Source: Aequorivita sinensis
GTDB taxonomy: Bacteria > Bacteroidota > Bacteroidia > Flavobacteriales > Flavobacteriaceae
DNA: 64,000 bases
Assembly: GCF_006346335.1 (NCBI RefSeq)
Contig: NZ_VDMC01000005.1
Location: forward strand, 1-64,000
Reading direction: 5' to 3'
The translations under genes and the position numbers were made by a program. Positions 55,980 through 64,000 of the stretch are shown piece after piece; the first letter of the stretch is position 1; every line of letters begins with the position of its first letter. The notes under the pieces are model-generated. The model had not been told where the DNA came from. It worked only from the letters and a program-made list of their open reading frames with translations, and made no database searches.

Positions 55980-58553
55980 TTGCATACATACAGAAAATCT
56001 TATTGTATTTTTTTATTTACAATACTTTCCGTTTTTACACTACAGGCACAGCAAAAAGAACTTGACAGCGGCATAAAATACACTATTAATGAAATAGTAG
56101 TAACAGGCGCTCAAAACTTTAACGAACAAACCGTTATAGCTTTTACAGGCTTAAAAAAAGGGGATCGCATTTATATCCCTGGTGAAAAACTTAGCCAAGT
56201 TACTAAGAAACTTTGGGAACAAAACCTTTTTAGCGACATTGCTTTCTATGTGACTAATATCAATGGAGATGAAGTAGATTTAGAGCTATACATTGTAGAG
56301 CTACCTAAACTTAACGAAGTTACTATTGAAGGTGACGGAATTCGCAAAGCCAAGAAGAAAGAAATAATTAAGGATAACAACCTTGGCGCTGGCGCTAAAA
56401 TTACTGAAAATCTTATTTCTACAACCACCAACTACATTACCAATAAGTATAAAAAAGATGGCTTTTTAAATACTGATGTAACTATCACCACCACTCCTGT
56501 TAAGGATTCAAGTGGGGTGGAGATTTCTAAAAACATGAAAATCGCGGTAGACAAAGGAAACCGTGTAAAAGTAACCAAAATAAACTTTGAGGGTAATGAG
56601 CAGTTTTCAAATGGAAAATTGCGCAGAGCGATGAAAAAAACAAAGCGTAAAAACTTTTTGCGTTTTTGGAAAAGATCTAAATACACCGAAGAAGGTATTG
56701 AAGAAGATAAAGAGTCTATCTTAAAGAAATACAAGTCTAATGGTTATCGTGATGCACGTATCGTTAAAGATTCGTTGCGCATCCTAAATGATAAAAATGT
56801 TGCATTAGACATCAAACTTGAAGAAGGAGACAAATACTATTTTGGTGATATTGATTTTATAGGAAATAGCGTTTTTACAGATTCTCAATTACGTCAAGTT
56901 TTAGGTATTAAGAAAGGAGATGTTTACAATGGCATCCTACTTCAAGAACGTATTGCAGACGACAGCTCTCCTGATGCTGAAGATATGACTAACCTATATC
57001 AAAACAACGGTTATCTTGCTGCAAGAATTAACCCTGTAGAAGTTGCTGTAAGAAATGACACCATCGATTTTGAAATAAGAATCATGGAGCGTAACTTATT
57101 CTATTTCGACCACGTTACAGTGGTAGGAAACGACCGTACCAATGACCATGTTATCTACAGAGAGCTTAGAACCCGTCCAGGTCAAAAATATAGCAAACGA
57201 GATGTAGTACGTACTATTCGCGAACTTGGACAATTAGGATTCTTTGATCCAGAACAACTTTCACCTAATTTCAAAAAAGTAGATGAAAGCAACGGTTTAG
57301 TAGACCTTGAATACTCTGTGGTTGAAAAAGGAAGTAGCCAAGTTGAGCTACAAGGTGGTTATGGTGGTGGAGGTTTTGTTGGAACCTTAGGGCTTTCTTT
57401 CAACAACTTCTCACTTAGAAACATTTTTAATCTAGACAGCTACAAACCACTTCCAATGGGAGACGGTCAAAAGCTTTCATTAAGAGCACAAGCAAGTAGC
57501 TATTACCAAACCTATAGCGTTTCACTTACCGAACCATGGCTTGGTGGTAAAAAACCAGTTCAGTTCTCTGCTTCGTTCTCACATACAATTCAAAATTTCT
57601 ACGACTATAGAAATAGAAGAGCCGATACAGACAGAAGCTTTACAATTACTGGTGGTTCTCTTGGATTAGCTAAGAAGGTTAAATGGCCAGATGATTATTT
57701 TGTGTGGTCTAATGCTCTTAGTTTTCAACATTACAACTTAAATAATTACAATACTGGATTGTTTACATTCGGTGATGGGTACTCAAATAACTTAGCCTAT
57801 ACTATAGGGATAAGCAGAAACAATACCGCTACAAACCCGATATATCCAACTTCTGGATCGGACTTCAGCATTACTGCTAAACTTACCCCTCCATATTCAG
57901 CATTTAACAGTGTAGATTACGGTGCTTTAAAAGATGAAAGAGCTAGATTATTGGAAACATTACCAGACGATCCTAACTTTGTAAATGCAAATCAGAGAAT
58001 TTCTGAAATTGATCAAGAACGTTTTAAGTGGTTAGAATACTATAAAGTTAAATTTAAAGGAACTTGGTACACACGTTTATACGATAAGCTTGTGCTTCGT
58101 ACAAACACTGAATTAGGATTCTTAGGCGCATACAACCAAGACCGTGGTGTTCCTCCTTTCGAAAGATTCTTTGTTGGTGGTGATGGTCTAGGAGCTTATA
58201 GCTTGGATGGTCGTGAAGTAATTCAAATGAGAGGATATCCAAACCAAGGACTTTCTGATCCTGATGGAAATACGATTTACAATAAATTTTCGTTAGAGGT
58301 AAGATATCCTGTAACTTTGGCACAAATGGCGTCGATTTACGTATTAGCTTTTGCTGAAGGTGGAGCTTCATACGATGGCTTTAGAAATTACAATCCATTC
58401 GAACTCAAGCGTTCAGCTGGAGCAGGATTACGTATATTTATGCCAGCATTCGGACTCTTAGGTATCGATTTCGGATATGGATTTGATCCAGCGTTAGGAG
58501 GCACCGAAAAAAATGGATGGGAGACACATTTTATCATCGGACAACAATTTTAA
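55980..58553 (+). CDS. bamA: Outer-membrane protein assembly factor BamA
   Basis: About 857 residues. A signal peptide (ending TLQAQQ), five POTRA domains (about 30-410) and a C-terminal barrel with the VRG/IRGF-like segment MRGYPNQGLS and the closing FGLLGIDFGYGFDP. It inserts barrel proteins into the outer membrane. No ATG is available; I place the start at TTG 55980, which gives a compact signal peptide and lies 10 bases after the uppS stop. TTG at 55941 would add 13 residues and overlap uppS. Confidence 0.92.
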   Translation: MHTYRKSYCIFLFTILSVFTLQAQQKELDSGIKYTINEIVVTGAQNFNEQTVIAFTGLKKGDRIYIPGEKLSQVTKKLWEQNLFSDIAFYVTNINGDEVDLELYIVELPKLNEVTIEGDGIRKAKKKEIIKDNNLGAGAKITENLISTTTNYITNKYKKDGFLNTDVTITTTPVKDSSGVEISKNMKIAVDKGNRVKVTKINFEGNEQFSNGKLRRAMKKTKRKNFLRFWKRSKYTEEGIEEDKESILKKYKSNGYRDARIVKDSLRILNDKNVALDIKLEEGDKYYFGDIDFIGNSVFTDSQLRQVLGIKKGDVYNGILLQERIADDSSPDAEDMTNLYQNNGYLAARINPVEVAVRNDTIDFEIRIMERNLFYFDHVTVVGNDRTNDHVIYRELRTRPGQKYSKRDVVRTIRELGQLGFFDPEQLSPNFKKVDESNGLVDLEYSVVEKGSSQVELQGGYGGGGFVGTLGLSFNNFSLRNIFNLDSYKPLPMGDGQKLSLRAQASSYYQTYSVSLTEPWLGGKKPVQFSASFSHTIQNFYDYRNRRADTDRSFTITGGSLGLAKKVKWPDDYFVWSNALSFQHYNLNNYNTGLFTFGDGYSNNLAYTIGISRNNTATNPIYPTSGSDFSITAKLTPPYSAFNSVDYGALKDERARLLETLPDDPNFVNANQRISEIDQERFKWLEYYKVKFKGTWYTRLYDKLVLRTNTELGFLGAYNQDRGVPPFERFFVGGDGLGAYSLDGREVIQMRGYPNQGLSDPDGNTIYNKFSLEVRYPVTLAQMASIYVLAFAEGGASYDGFRNYNPFELKRSAGAGLRIFMPAFGLLGIDFGYGFDPALGGTEKNGWETHFIIGQQF

Positions 58554-58595
58554 AAAAACTGGCACGATATTTTCTTAACCTACAACCAAACAACT

Positions 58596-59432
58596 ATGAA
58601 GACAAAAAAAATACTCTTTTTTACTATTGCCCTTTTTTGCTTTACCTTCATGGCAGAAGCACAACGAGGTGTTCGTATAGGATATATTGACATGGAATAC
58701 ATTCTAGAGAGTGTTCCAGAATATAAAGAAGCGTCAATTCAATTAGAAGGAAAAGTTCAACGTTGGAAGCAAGACATCGAAAAAAGGCAAAAAGATATCG
58801 ATCAGATGAAATTGAATCTTGCCAATGAAAGAGTGTTACTAACACAAGAATTAATTGAAGAACGAGAAGAAGAAATAAAAATTAAGGAAGATGAAATGCT
58901 TCAGTACCAGCAAGACCGATTTGGCCCTAATGGTGACTTAATGATTCAGCGCAGACAATTAGTTCAGCCAATTCAAGATCAAGTATTCAATATTGTTCAA
59001 GAAATTGCAGAAGGTAAGAAATACGACTTTATTTTTGACAAGTCTGCAGATGTAGTAATGTTGTTTGCAGCAAAAAGAAATGACATTAGCGACTTAGTAA
59101 TCAGAAGCATCGAACGTGCTGGTAGAAGAACGCAAGCTTTAGATAAAAAAGAAAAGCGTGAAATAGAACGCAAAGAAAAACTTTCTTTAGAAGAGGAAGG
59201 AGCACTTTCAGAAAGAGAAGAAGAAATTCAAAAGAAACAGGAAGAGCGCGAGGCTATTATCGAGGCTAAGAAAACAGAGCGTGAGCAAATGATGGAAGAT
59301 CGCAAAAGAGAACGCGATTCTATTAGAGATGCAAAAAGAGCTGAAATGGAAGCTCGCAGACAAAAAATGATTGAAGAAAGAGAACGCAGAAGAGATTCTA
59401 TATTAAATGCTCGAAAAAATAGAAACAACTAA
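58596..59432 (+). CDS. OmpH/Skp-family periplasmic chaperone with extended coiled-coil tail
   Basis: 278 residues: a signal peptide (about 1-22, ending AEAQ), the OmpH core with RIGYIDMEYILESVPEYKEA, and an extra C-terminal part (about 180-278) almost wholly of Glu, Arg, Lys and Asp that should form a long coiled coil. Skp-type chaperones hold unfolded barrel proteins after Sec export, ahead of BamA. It starts 42 bases after bamA. A TGGCACG element at 58560-58566 lies just upstream. Confidence 0.88.
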   Translation: MKTKKILFFTIALFCFTFMAEAQRGVRIGYIDMEYILESVPEYKEASIQLEGKVQRWKQDIEKRQKDIDQMKLNLANERVLLTQELIEEREEEIKIKEDEMLQYQQDRFGPNGDLMIQRRQLVQPIQDQVFNIVQEIAEGKKYDFIFDKSADVVMLFAAKRNDISDLVIRSIERAGRRTQALDKKEKREIERKEKLSLEEEGALSEREEEIQKKQEEREAIIEAKKTEREQMMEDRKRERDSIRDAKRAEMEARRQKMIEERERRRDSILNARKNRNN

Positions 59433-59554
59433 AACCCTGGAAACAGTGGTGAGGAATAGGAAGTAAATAAATGAGTTGTTAAATCTCACTAAACCTTTAA
59501 CAGAATAACCAAATCAATTTAATTAAAATAACACTTAAATTTAATACACTTACG

Positions 59555-60064
59555 ATGAAAAAAATGAAAACCTTATTAATGGCAGTTGCACTAATGATAG
59601 GAGCTACTAGTTTCGTAAACGCTCAAGTAAAAATTGCTCATATTAATGCACAAGAACTTATTGAGTCAATGCCAGACTATAAAGCTGCTCAAAATCAGTT
59701 AGACAAAGTTCAAAAGACTTACGATACTGAAATTAAAGCAATGGTGAAAGAATGGGAAACTAAAATGAAGCAATACGATGCTGAAGCTTCATCAAAAACC
59801 GACGAAGAAAACCAAAAGAGATTCCAAGAGGTTCAAGCAATGCAAGAAAACATTCAAGCATACAGACAACAAGCATTACAAGATTTAGATAAGAAAAGAG
59901 CTGATACATTTAAGCCAGTTCTTGAAAAAGCTCAATCTACAATCCAAAGAGTTGCTAAATCTCTAGGATACCAATATGTATTGGATTCTACAATGGGAGG
60001 TGGTGTAATTCTTGCCGATGGTAAAGACCTTATGGCTGATGTGAAAAAAGAATTAGGAATGTAA
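59555..60064 (+). CDS. OmpH/Skp-family periplasmic chaperone
   Basis: 169 residues of normal Skp length: signal peptide (about 1-23, ending VNAQ), KIAHINAQELIESMPDYKAA and a helical tentacle part. Tandem paralogue of the preceding gene without its charged tail. Followed by a terminator, so it ends the bamA-ompH transcript. Confidence 0.92.
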   Translation: MKKMKTLLMAVALMIGATSFVNAQVKIAHINAQELIESMPDYKAAQNQLDKVQKTYDTEIKAMVKEWETKMKQYDAEASSKTDEENQKRFQEVQAMQENIQAYRQQALQDLDKKRADTFKPVLEKAQSTIQRVAKSLGYQYVLDSTMGGGVILADGKDLMADVKKELGM

Positions 60065-60090
60065 TTCTTTTTTAGATTATACTTTTTAAA

Positions 60091-60120
60091 AAAACTGCCC
60101 CTCAAAAGGGCAGTTTTTTT
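60091..60120 (+). terminator. Terminator after the second ompH gene
   Basis: A 10-bp stem AAAACTGCCC/GGGCAGTTTT (60091-60100 with 60108-60117) with a seven-base loop and a T-run. Confidence 0.88.
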
Positions 60121-60157
60121 ATGCAATATTTTTAATGGAATTGGCTACTTTTACGAT

Positions 60158-60949
60158 ATGAATAAAAACAGTCCAATAGGAATTTTTGATTCTGGAGTGG
60201 GTGGCACTTCTATATGGAAAGAAGTAGAAAAGCTACTTCCTTTCGAGCACACCATTTACCTTGCTGATAGCATAAACGCTCCTTATGGCGATAAGTCTGC
60301 TGACGACATTATCGCACTCAGTATTAAAAATGTAGATAAGCTACTTAGTTTAAAATGCAAGATTATAATTGTAGCCTGTAATACAGCAACTACAAATGCA
60401 ATTTCAGTCCTTAGAAATAAATACGATATTCCAATTATCGGAATAGAACCTGCAATAAAACCTGCAGCATTACAAACCAACTCAAAGAGTATTGGCATTC
60501 TAGCTACAAAAGGGACGCTTAGCAGCGCACTTTTCAGCAAAACCACCAAAGAGTTCACTAAAGATATTAACGTTGTTGAAATCATAGGAGAAGGACTCGT
60601 TACGTTAATTGAAAAAGGAAATTTAGACGGTCCAGAAATGATGGCTCTTTTAAAGAAGCATATTCAACCTATGATTGATGCCAATGTAGATTATTTGGTT
60701 TTAGGATGTAGCCACTACCCTTATATTATCCCTCAATTAAAAATGATTTTACCAGACAACGTTAAAATTATTGATTCAGGGGAAGCAGTGGCCAAACAAA
60801 CAAAAACGATACTACAGAGCTTGGATTTACTTCGTGAAGAAACTTCTGCTCCAACTCTTCAATTCTATACTAATGCCAAAACAAGAACTTTAGAATTTCT
60901 ATTAGAAGAATATTCTAAAATCATTACTATAGAAAAAAAAGACTTTTAG
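60158..60949 (+). CDS. murI: Glutamate racemase
   Basis: 263 residues with Asp11 in FDSGVGG, the two catalytic cysteines Cys74 (VACNTATTNA) and Cys184 (LGCSHYP), and APYGDKS. It makes D-glutamate for peptidoglycan. It lies just after the ompH terminator, with a short leader. Confidence 0.96.
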   Translation: MNKNSPIGIFDSGVGGTSIWKEVEKLLPFEHTIYLADSINAPYGDKSADDIIALSIKNVDKLLSLKCKIIIVACNTATTNAISVLRNKYDIPIIGIEPAIKPAALQTNSKSIGILATKGTLSSALFSKTTKEFTKDINVVEIIGEGLVTLIEKGNLDGPEMMALLKKHIQPMIDANVDYLVLGCSHYPYIIPQLKMILPDNVKIIDSGEAVAKQTKTILQSLDLLREETSAPTLQFYTNAKTRTLEFLLEEYSKIITIEKKDF

Positions 60950-60953
60950 AAAG

Positions 60954-61463
60954 TTATTTAAACCAAGAAGAATACATCACGTAATTTTCGGCAATACGTT
61001 CAACTTCGCCTTTTGTAAGTTCTGGACTAATATCCTTAATTTTTTTTGCTGGGATTCCAGCGTAAATACTGCCACTTTCAACTACAGTGTTTTTAGAAAC
61101 AACAGCTCCCGCAGCTATGATGGTATTACTCTCAACAATACAATCGTCCATAACAATACTCCCCATCCCAATTAGCACGTTATCGTGTACCGTACAACCG
61201 TGCACGATAGCATTATGACCTATGGAAACATTATTACCAATGGTTGTAGGTGAGGTTTTGTAGGTAGCGTGAATTACTGCTCCATCCTGAACATTTACCC
61301 TATTTCCCATTTTAATATAATTCACATCTCCGCGAATAACTGCATTAAACCATACACTACACTCATCACCCATAACTACATCGCCAACTATAGTAGCATT
61401 TTCAGCTATAAAACAATTTTCAGGTATTTCAGGATGTTTTCCGTTTACTGATTTTATGATCAT
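60954..61463 (-). CDS. Gamma-carbonic-anhydrase family protein
   Basis: 169 residues of left-handed beta-helix hexapeptide repeats (for example IGNNVSIGHNAIVHG). His65, His83 and His88 match the zinc-binding histidines of the gamma class. It may be a carbonic anhydrase or a related acyltransferase-like protein (PaaY/YrdA branch); activity cannot be told. It is convergent with murI, 4 bases away. Confidence 0.88.
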   Translation of the reverse strand: MIIKSVNGKHPEIPENCFIAENATIVGDVVMGDECSVWFNAVIRGDVNYIKMGNRVNVQDGAVIHATYKTSPTTIGNNVSIGHNAIVHGCTVHDNVLIGMGSIVMDDCIVESNTIIAAGAVVSKNTVVESGSIYAGIPAKKIKDISPELTKGEVERIAENYVMYSSWFK

Positions 61464-61501
61464 AAGAATATATTAAGAAAGTAAAGTTCAAATCTATTAA
61501 T

Positions 61502-61537
61502 AAAACAAAGCCTAATACAAATTTAAGTATTAGGCCT
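61502..61537 (-). terminator. Terminator after the PorP/SprF gene
   Basis: A 9-bp stem GCCTAATAC/GTATTAGGC (61510-61518 with 61527-61535) with an eight-base loop and a T-rich tail on the minus strand. Confidence 0.72.
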
Positions 61538-61564
61538 TATTGTAAAATATAAAAACTGTATCAA

Positions 61565-62572
61565 TTAGTTAATCGCAGGGCAATTACATTCATACGGCGC
61601 TGGTCTTCCACCTAAAAAGTCGAAACCTAAAGTAATTTGATGAAATCCTCCACTTTGATATTTAACATTCCCAGATTGATATGAATAAGTATAAGCAAAC
61701 ATAAAGTTGTTAAAGTCTATCCCTAAAACTGGAGTAAAATATTGAAGTTTTTGATTTTCAATTTTTGTACCATCTAAGTATTCTGCACCGTCTAAAGTTC
61801 TTCTGTACGATATCCCTCCCCAAAGTTTTCCAAAATCCATTTTGCGATAGGCTTTCATATTTACATCAACAGTTTTTTCACCTGTACGTTCAGCCCATTG
61901 GAATAGAAATGAAGGTTCGTAACTCCAATCGGAATCAAACTTTCCAATTGCGTAAGCCATAGAAGCTAAGTATTTACGCTGGTTGTTCGATTCAAATTCT
62001 TCACTGTAAATATTTCTATTTCTAAAAATGATGTTTTTAACAGTAAGGTGACTTGAGAAATTTAAAAAATTATAAGAAAACCCTGCGTCTACATTAAAGT
62101 AAGTACTACTCTGAATAATTCCACCAATAACAGGATCGAAGTCGGATAAATCAAAGCTTGTTTCATCCAATCTACCTTGAGTAATTCCCGCACTTAATCC
62201 AAAAGATAATTGATTTAAATCAACTTCAGTTCTGGAAAACATAATATGATGCGCATAAGTTACATAGCCCCCGGTTTGCGAATGGTATCCATTTTTATCG
62301 TTATACAGAATTAATCCAAGACCAGATTGTTCTCCTACTCGAGCATTAACACTCAATGTTTGCAAATTTGGTGCTTCCTTTTGATCAAACCATTGCTTTC
62401 TAGCCGTTAGTCTAATCTTGTTATAATTTGCTGCACCCGCCATGGATGGATGAATAAGATATAGATTATCTGCAAAATAGTCTGAGTACACCGGAATTCC
62501 ATCTTGTGAATAACCACAGAAAGAAACTATTAGTAGCAGTAAAATGGGGAATTGTTTAAATTTCATGTGCAT
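61565..62572 (-). CDS. PorP/SprF-family type IX secretion membrane protein
   Basis: 335 residues with a signal peptide (about 1-22; a second ATG two codons in is equally possible) and an outer-membrane barrel. The segment VYSDYFADNLYLIHPSMAGAANYNKIRLTARKQW is the conserved PorP/SprF start. Such proteins hold or anchor type IX substrates with type-B sorting domains; the partner gene here lies 85 bases upstream on the same strand. Confidence 0.92.
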   Translation of the reverse strand: MHMKFKQFPILLLLIVSFCGYSQDGIPVYSDYFADNLYLIHPSMAGAANYNKIRLTARKQWFDQKEAPNLQTLSVNARVGEQSGLGLILYNDKNGYHSQTGGYVTYAHHIMFSRTEVDLNQLSFGLSAGITQGRLDETSFDLSDFDPVIGGIIQSSTYFNVDAGFSYNFLNFSSHLTVKNIIFRNRNIYSEEFESNNQRKYLASMAYAIGKFDSDWSYEPSFLFQWAERTGEKTVDVNMKAYRKMDFGKLWGGISYRRTLDGAEYLDGTKIENQKLQYFTPVLGIDFNNFMFAYTYSYQSGNVKYQSGGFHQITLGFDFLGGRPAPYECNCPAIN

Positions 62573-62657
62573 AAAATATTTGATAATGCGTAAGATAAAT
62601 TGCCTGTTCTAATCTTCGGTAATTTACTATTTTTTGTTAAACACTTTATATTTTCTA

Positions 62658-64000
62658 TTAACGTTTTAAAGTAAAATGTCCTTTAAATTCTTTTAATTGA
62701 TCGTCTTCTTTATATTCAACTCTAAACCAATAGTCACTAGATGGTAATGGTGTTCCATTATATGTTCCATCCCAACCTTGTTCTGTAGGGCTTAATTGCT
62801 TCAATAATTTTCCGAAGCGATCAAAGATATATATTTTTGCCGTTGGGTCACTTGCACCAATGCCATAAATATTCCAAGTATCGTGATAACCATCTTCATT
62901 TGGAGTAAAATACTGAGGATAATCTATTACACTTACTTCAAAAGTAACAGATCCGCAACCATTCACATCCTTAATAGTTATTAAGTGAACTCCAGGACTT
63001 ACATTTTCAAATATATTGCTAGTTTGAAATGGTCCATTATCGAGTTGATATTGATACTCTCCAATACCAGTAGCGAGCACTTCTATTATATGATTTCCTG
63101 CAAAAGCTCCATTACTTAAAACAGCCTCATAAGTAAGCGGTGGAGATGATAAAGTAACCGTTGTACTTGCTGTGGTTTCACAGCCTGTAGCAATTTCAAT
63201 AATTGTAACTGTATACACCCCTTCTTCCAAAGCAGTTATAGAAGGTCCGGTTTCTCCAGGCACTAGTACTCCATTTAAATCCCACATAAATGAATACAGG
63301 TTAGGGTCTAAACCAGTATCAATTACAGGAGGCGACACACTTCCCTCTTCCTCAGGAATCGGATTGCCATTTTCATCAACACATAATCTATATTCATCAT
63401 CAAAAACAATAGTTGGCAAATAATTCACTTTCAAAATCATTTCAACTACTGCATAACATTTCGGAATAAAAGTATTGCTTTCATTAGTAACCCTTACATA
63501 AATACGTTGTGGATTTATGATGTTTACATAAGGGAATTCAATTGCACCTTCTCCACTTTCGGCACCTTCAATTGTTTCATAGAAGGTTAATTGGAAATTA
63601 GCAGGATCTTGACCATCTAAAATTTCATTGTGAAGATCTTGCACTTGTGGATCTGTTAAATCGTATAAATCAAATTCTGTAAAACCATCACTTGGAGGAA
63701 GGTTGTCACAAACTACAAATGGTTGAGCTGGTGTATTTGCAAGTGCCTCTCGATTCACCTGAAGTTCGAAAGATTGATTGCCACCTACATAACATCCTGT
63801 TTCTGTGTTGAGAATACCTGTGTAAATAATCTGTGGGTTTATAGCATTGTTATTCGCATCTCTATTTTGATAAGTAGTAGTGTTTACAATTGCATTTGTT
63901 TGATTTTCTGCATCTACTATATCTGTATAAAAACTTACTTCAAAAATAGATAAAGACTGACCATTTAATATTTCATCAACCTTAGAATTTAAATTGAAAA
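62658..64000 (-). CDS. Type IX secreted repeat protein with type-B sorting domain (5' end outside window)
   Basis: The frame is open from the window edge to the stop at 62658, about 447 codons; the N-terminus lies beyond 64000. The part seen has at least two related modules of about 100 residues (VDEILNGQ... and NEILDGQ..., each with a cysteine near its end), a segment resembling PKD/SprB-type repeats (DLNGVLVPGETGPSITALEEG region) and a final type-B sorting domain of about 85 residues (YFTPNEDGYHDTWNI, IFDRFGKLLKQL, GWDGTYNG, DYWFRVEY). It should be exported by the type IX system and held at the surface with the PorP/SprF-like protein. A GTG at 63756-63758 is not the start. Confidence 0.92.
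   Translation of the reverse strand, partial: FNLNSKVDEILNGQSLSIFEVSFYTDIVDAENQTNAIVNTTTYQNRDANNNAINPQIIYTGILNTETGCYVGGNQSFELQVNREALANTPAQPFVVCDNLPPSDGFTEFDLYDLTDPQVQDLHNEILDGQDPANFQLTFYETIEGAESGEGAIEFPYVNIINPQRIYVRVTNESNTFIPKCYAVVEMILKVNYLPTIVFDDEYRLCVDENGNPIPEEEGSVSPPVIDTGLDPNLYSFMWDLNGVLVPGETGPSITALEEGVYTVTIIEIATGCETTASTTVTLSSPPLTYEAVLSNGAFAGNHIIEVLATGIGEYQYQLDNGPFQTSNIFENVSPGVHLITIKDVNGCGSVTFEVSVIDYPQYFTPNEDGYHDTWNIYGIGASDPTAKIYIFDRFGKLLKQLSPTEQGWDGTYNGTPLPSSDYWFRVEYKEDDQLKEFKGHFTLKR

Noticed and set aside
63756-63758. GTG as the start of the type IX repeat protein
   Set aside because: The frame continues in coding sequence upstream to the window edge, with a related repeat module, so this is an internal valine codon.

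Overview
The window is a stretch of AT-rich chromosome from a member of the Flavobacteriia (Bacteroidota), most likely family Flavobacteriaceae. The evidence is a complete gldK-gldL-gldM-gldN cluster (gliding motility and type IX secretion core), a PorP/SprF-like gene next to a giant surface protein with a type-B type IX sorting domain, promoters of the Bacteroidota type (TTTG, 19-20 bases, TAnnTTTG), and family-typical genes (DUF983, DUF6089, the HPPK/deoxynucleoside kinase fusion, the GNAT/nitrilase fusion). Genus cannot be told from sequence reading alone. Almost everything is core genome. There is no prophage, insertion sequence, CRISPR array or rRNA operon; the only clearly accessory item is a RES-Xre toxin-antitoxin pair.

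Layout. 1-4.4 kb: initiator tRNA-Met with its own promoter and terminator, then a LytTR response regulator and a propeller-type LytS histidine kinase, translationally overlapped. 4.4-11.5 kb: AsmA-like protein, small CPXCG protein, patatin-like phospholipase, ABC-F ATPase, DUF983 protein, FAD oxidoreductase. 11.6-20 kb (minus): topA, a degenerate ureohydrolase-fold protein, then gldKLMN. 20.2-28.6 kb (plus): miaB, a sigma-54-type activator, lptE, a TPR protein, secG, a leucine-rich lipoprotein, groES-groEL. 28.8-31.4 kb: polyprenol-linked-type glycosyltransferase, then the RES-Xre pair behind an 18-bp palindromic operator. 31.4-36.5 kb (minus): arginine decarboxylase, agmatinase and a deoxyhypusine-synthase-like protein (a polyamine operon with two near-identical 11-nt overlaps), followed downstream by a GNAT/nitrilase fusion. 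36.7-44.2 kb: a pseudouridine-synthase paralogue with altered catalytic motifs, folK/dNK fusion, large AsmA-like protein, DUF2797, GH3-like protein. 44.2-47.7 kb (minus): tig, clpP, clpX. 47.8-52.7 kb (minus): small membrane protein, FadL-type porin with a SGNH lipoprotein, alpha/beta hydrolase, pdxJ. 52.8-60.9 kb (plus): CBS protein, nadK, DUF6089, uppS, bamA, two ompH/skp genes, murI, an envelope-biogenesis cluster. 61-64 kb (minus): gamma-carbonic-anhydrase-like protein, PorP/SprF, and the 3' part of a repeat-containing type IX substrate that runs off the window.

The most interesting observations are protein families that keep the fold but change key residues: the deoxyhypusine-synthase-like protein keeps the catalytic lysine but loses several spermidine-contacting residues; the ureohydrolase next to gldK has lost three of six metal ligands; and the RluB-like protein lacks the catalytic aspartate. 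None of these has been tested here; all residue comparisons are by eye against remembered family consensus sequences.
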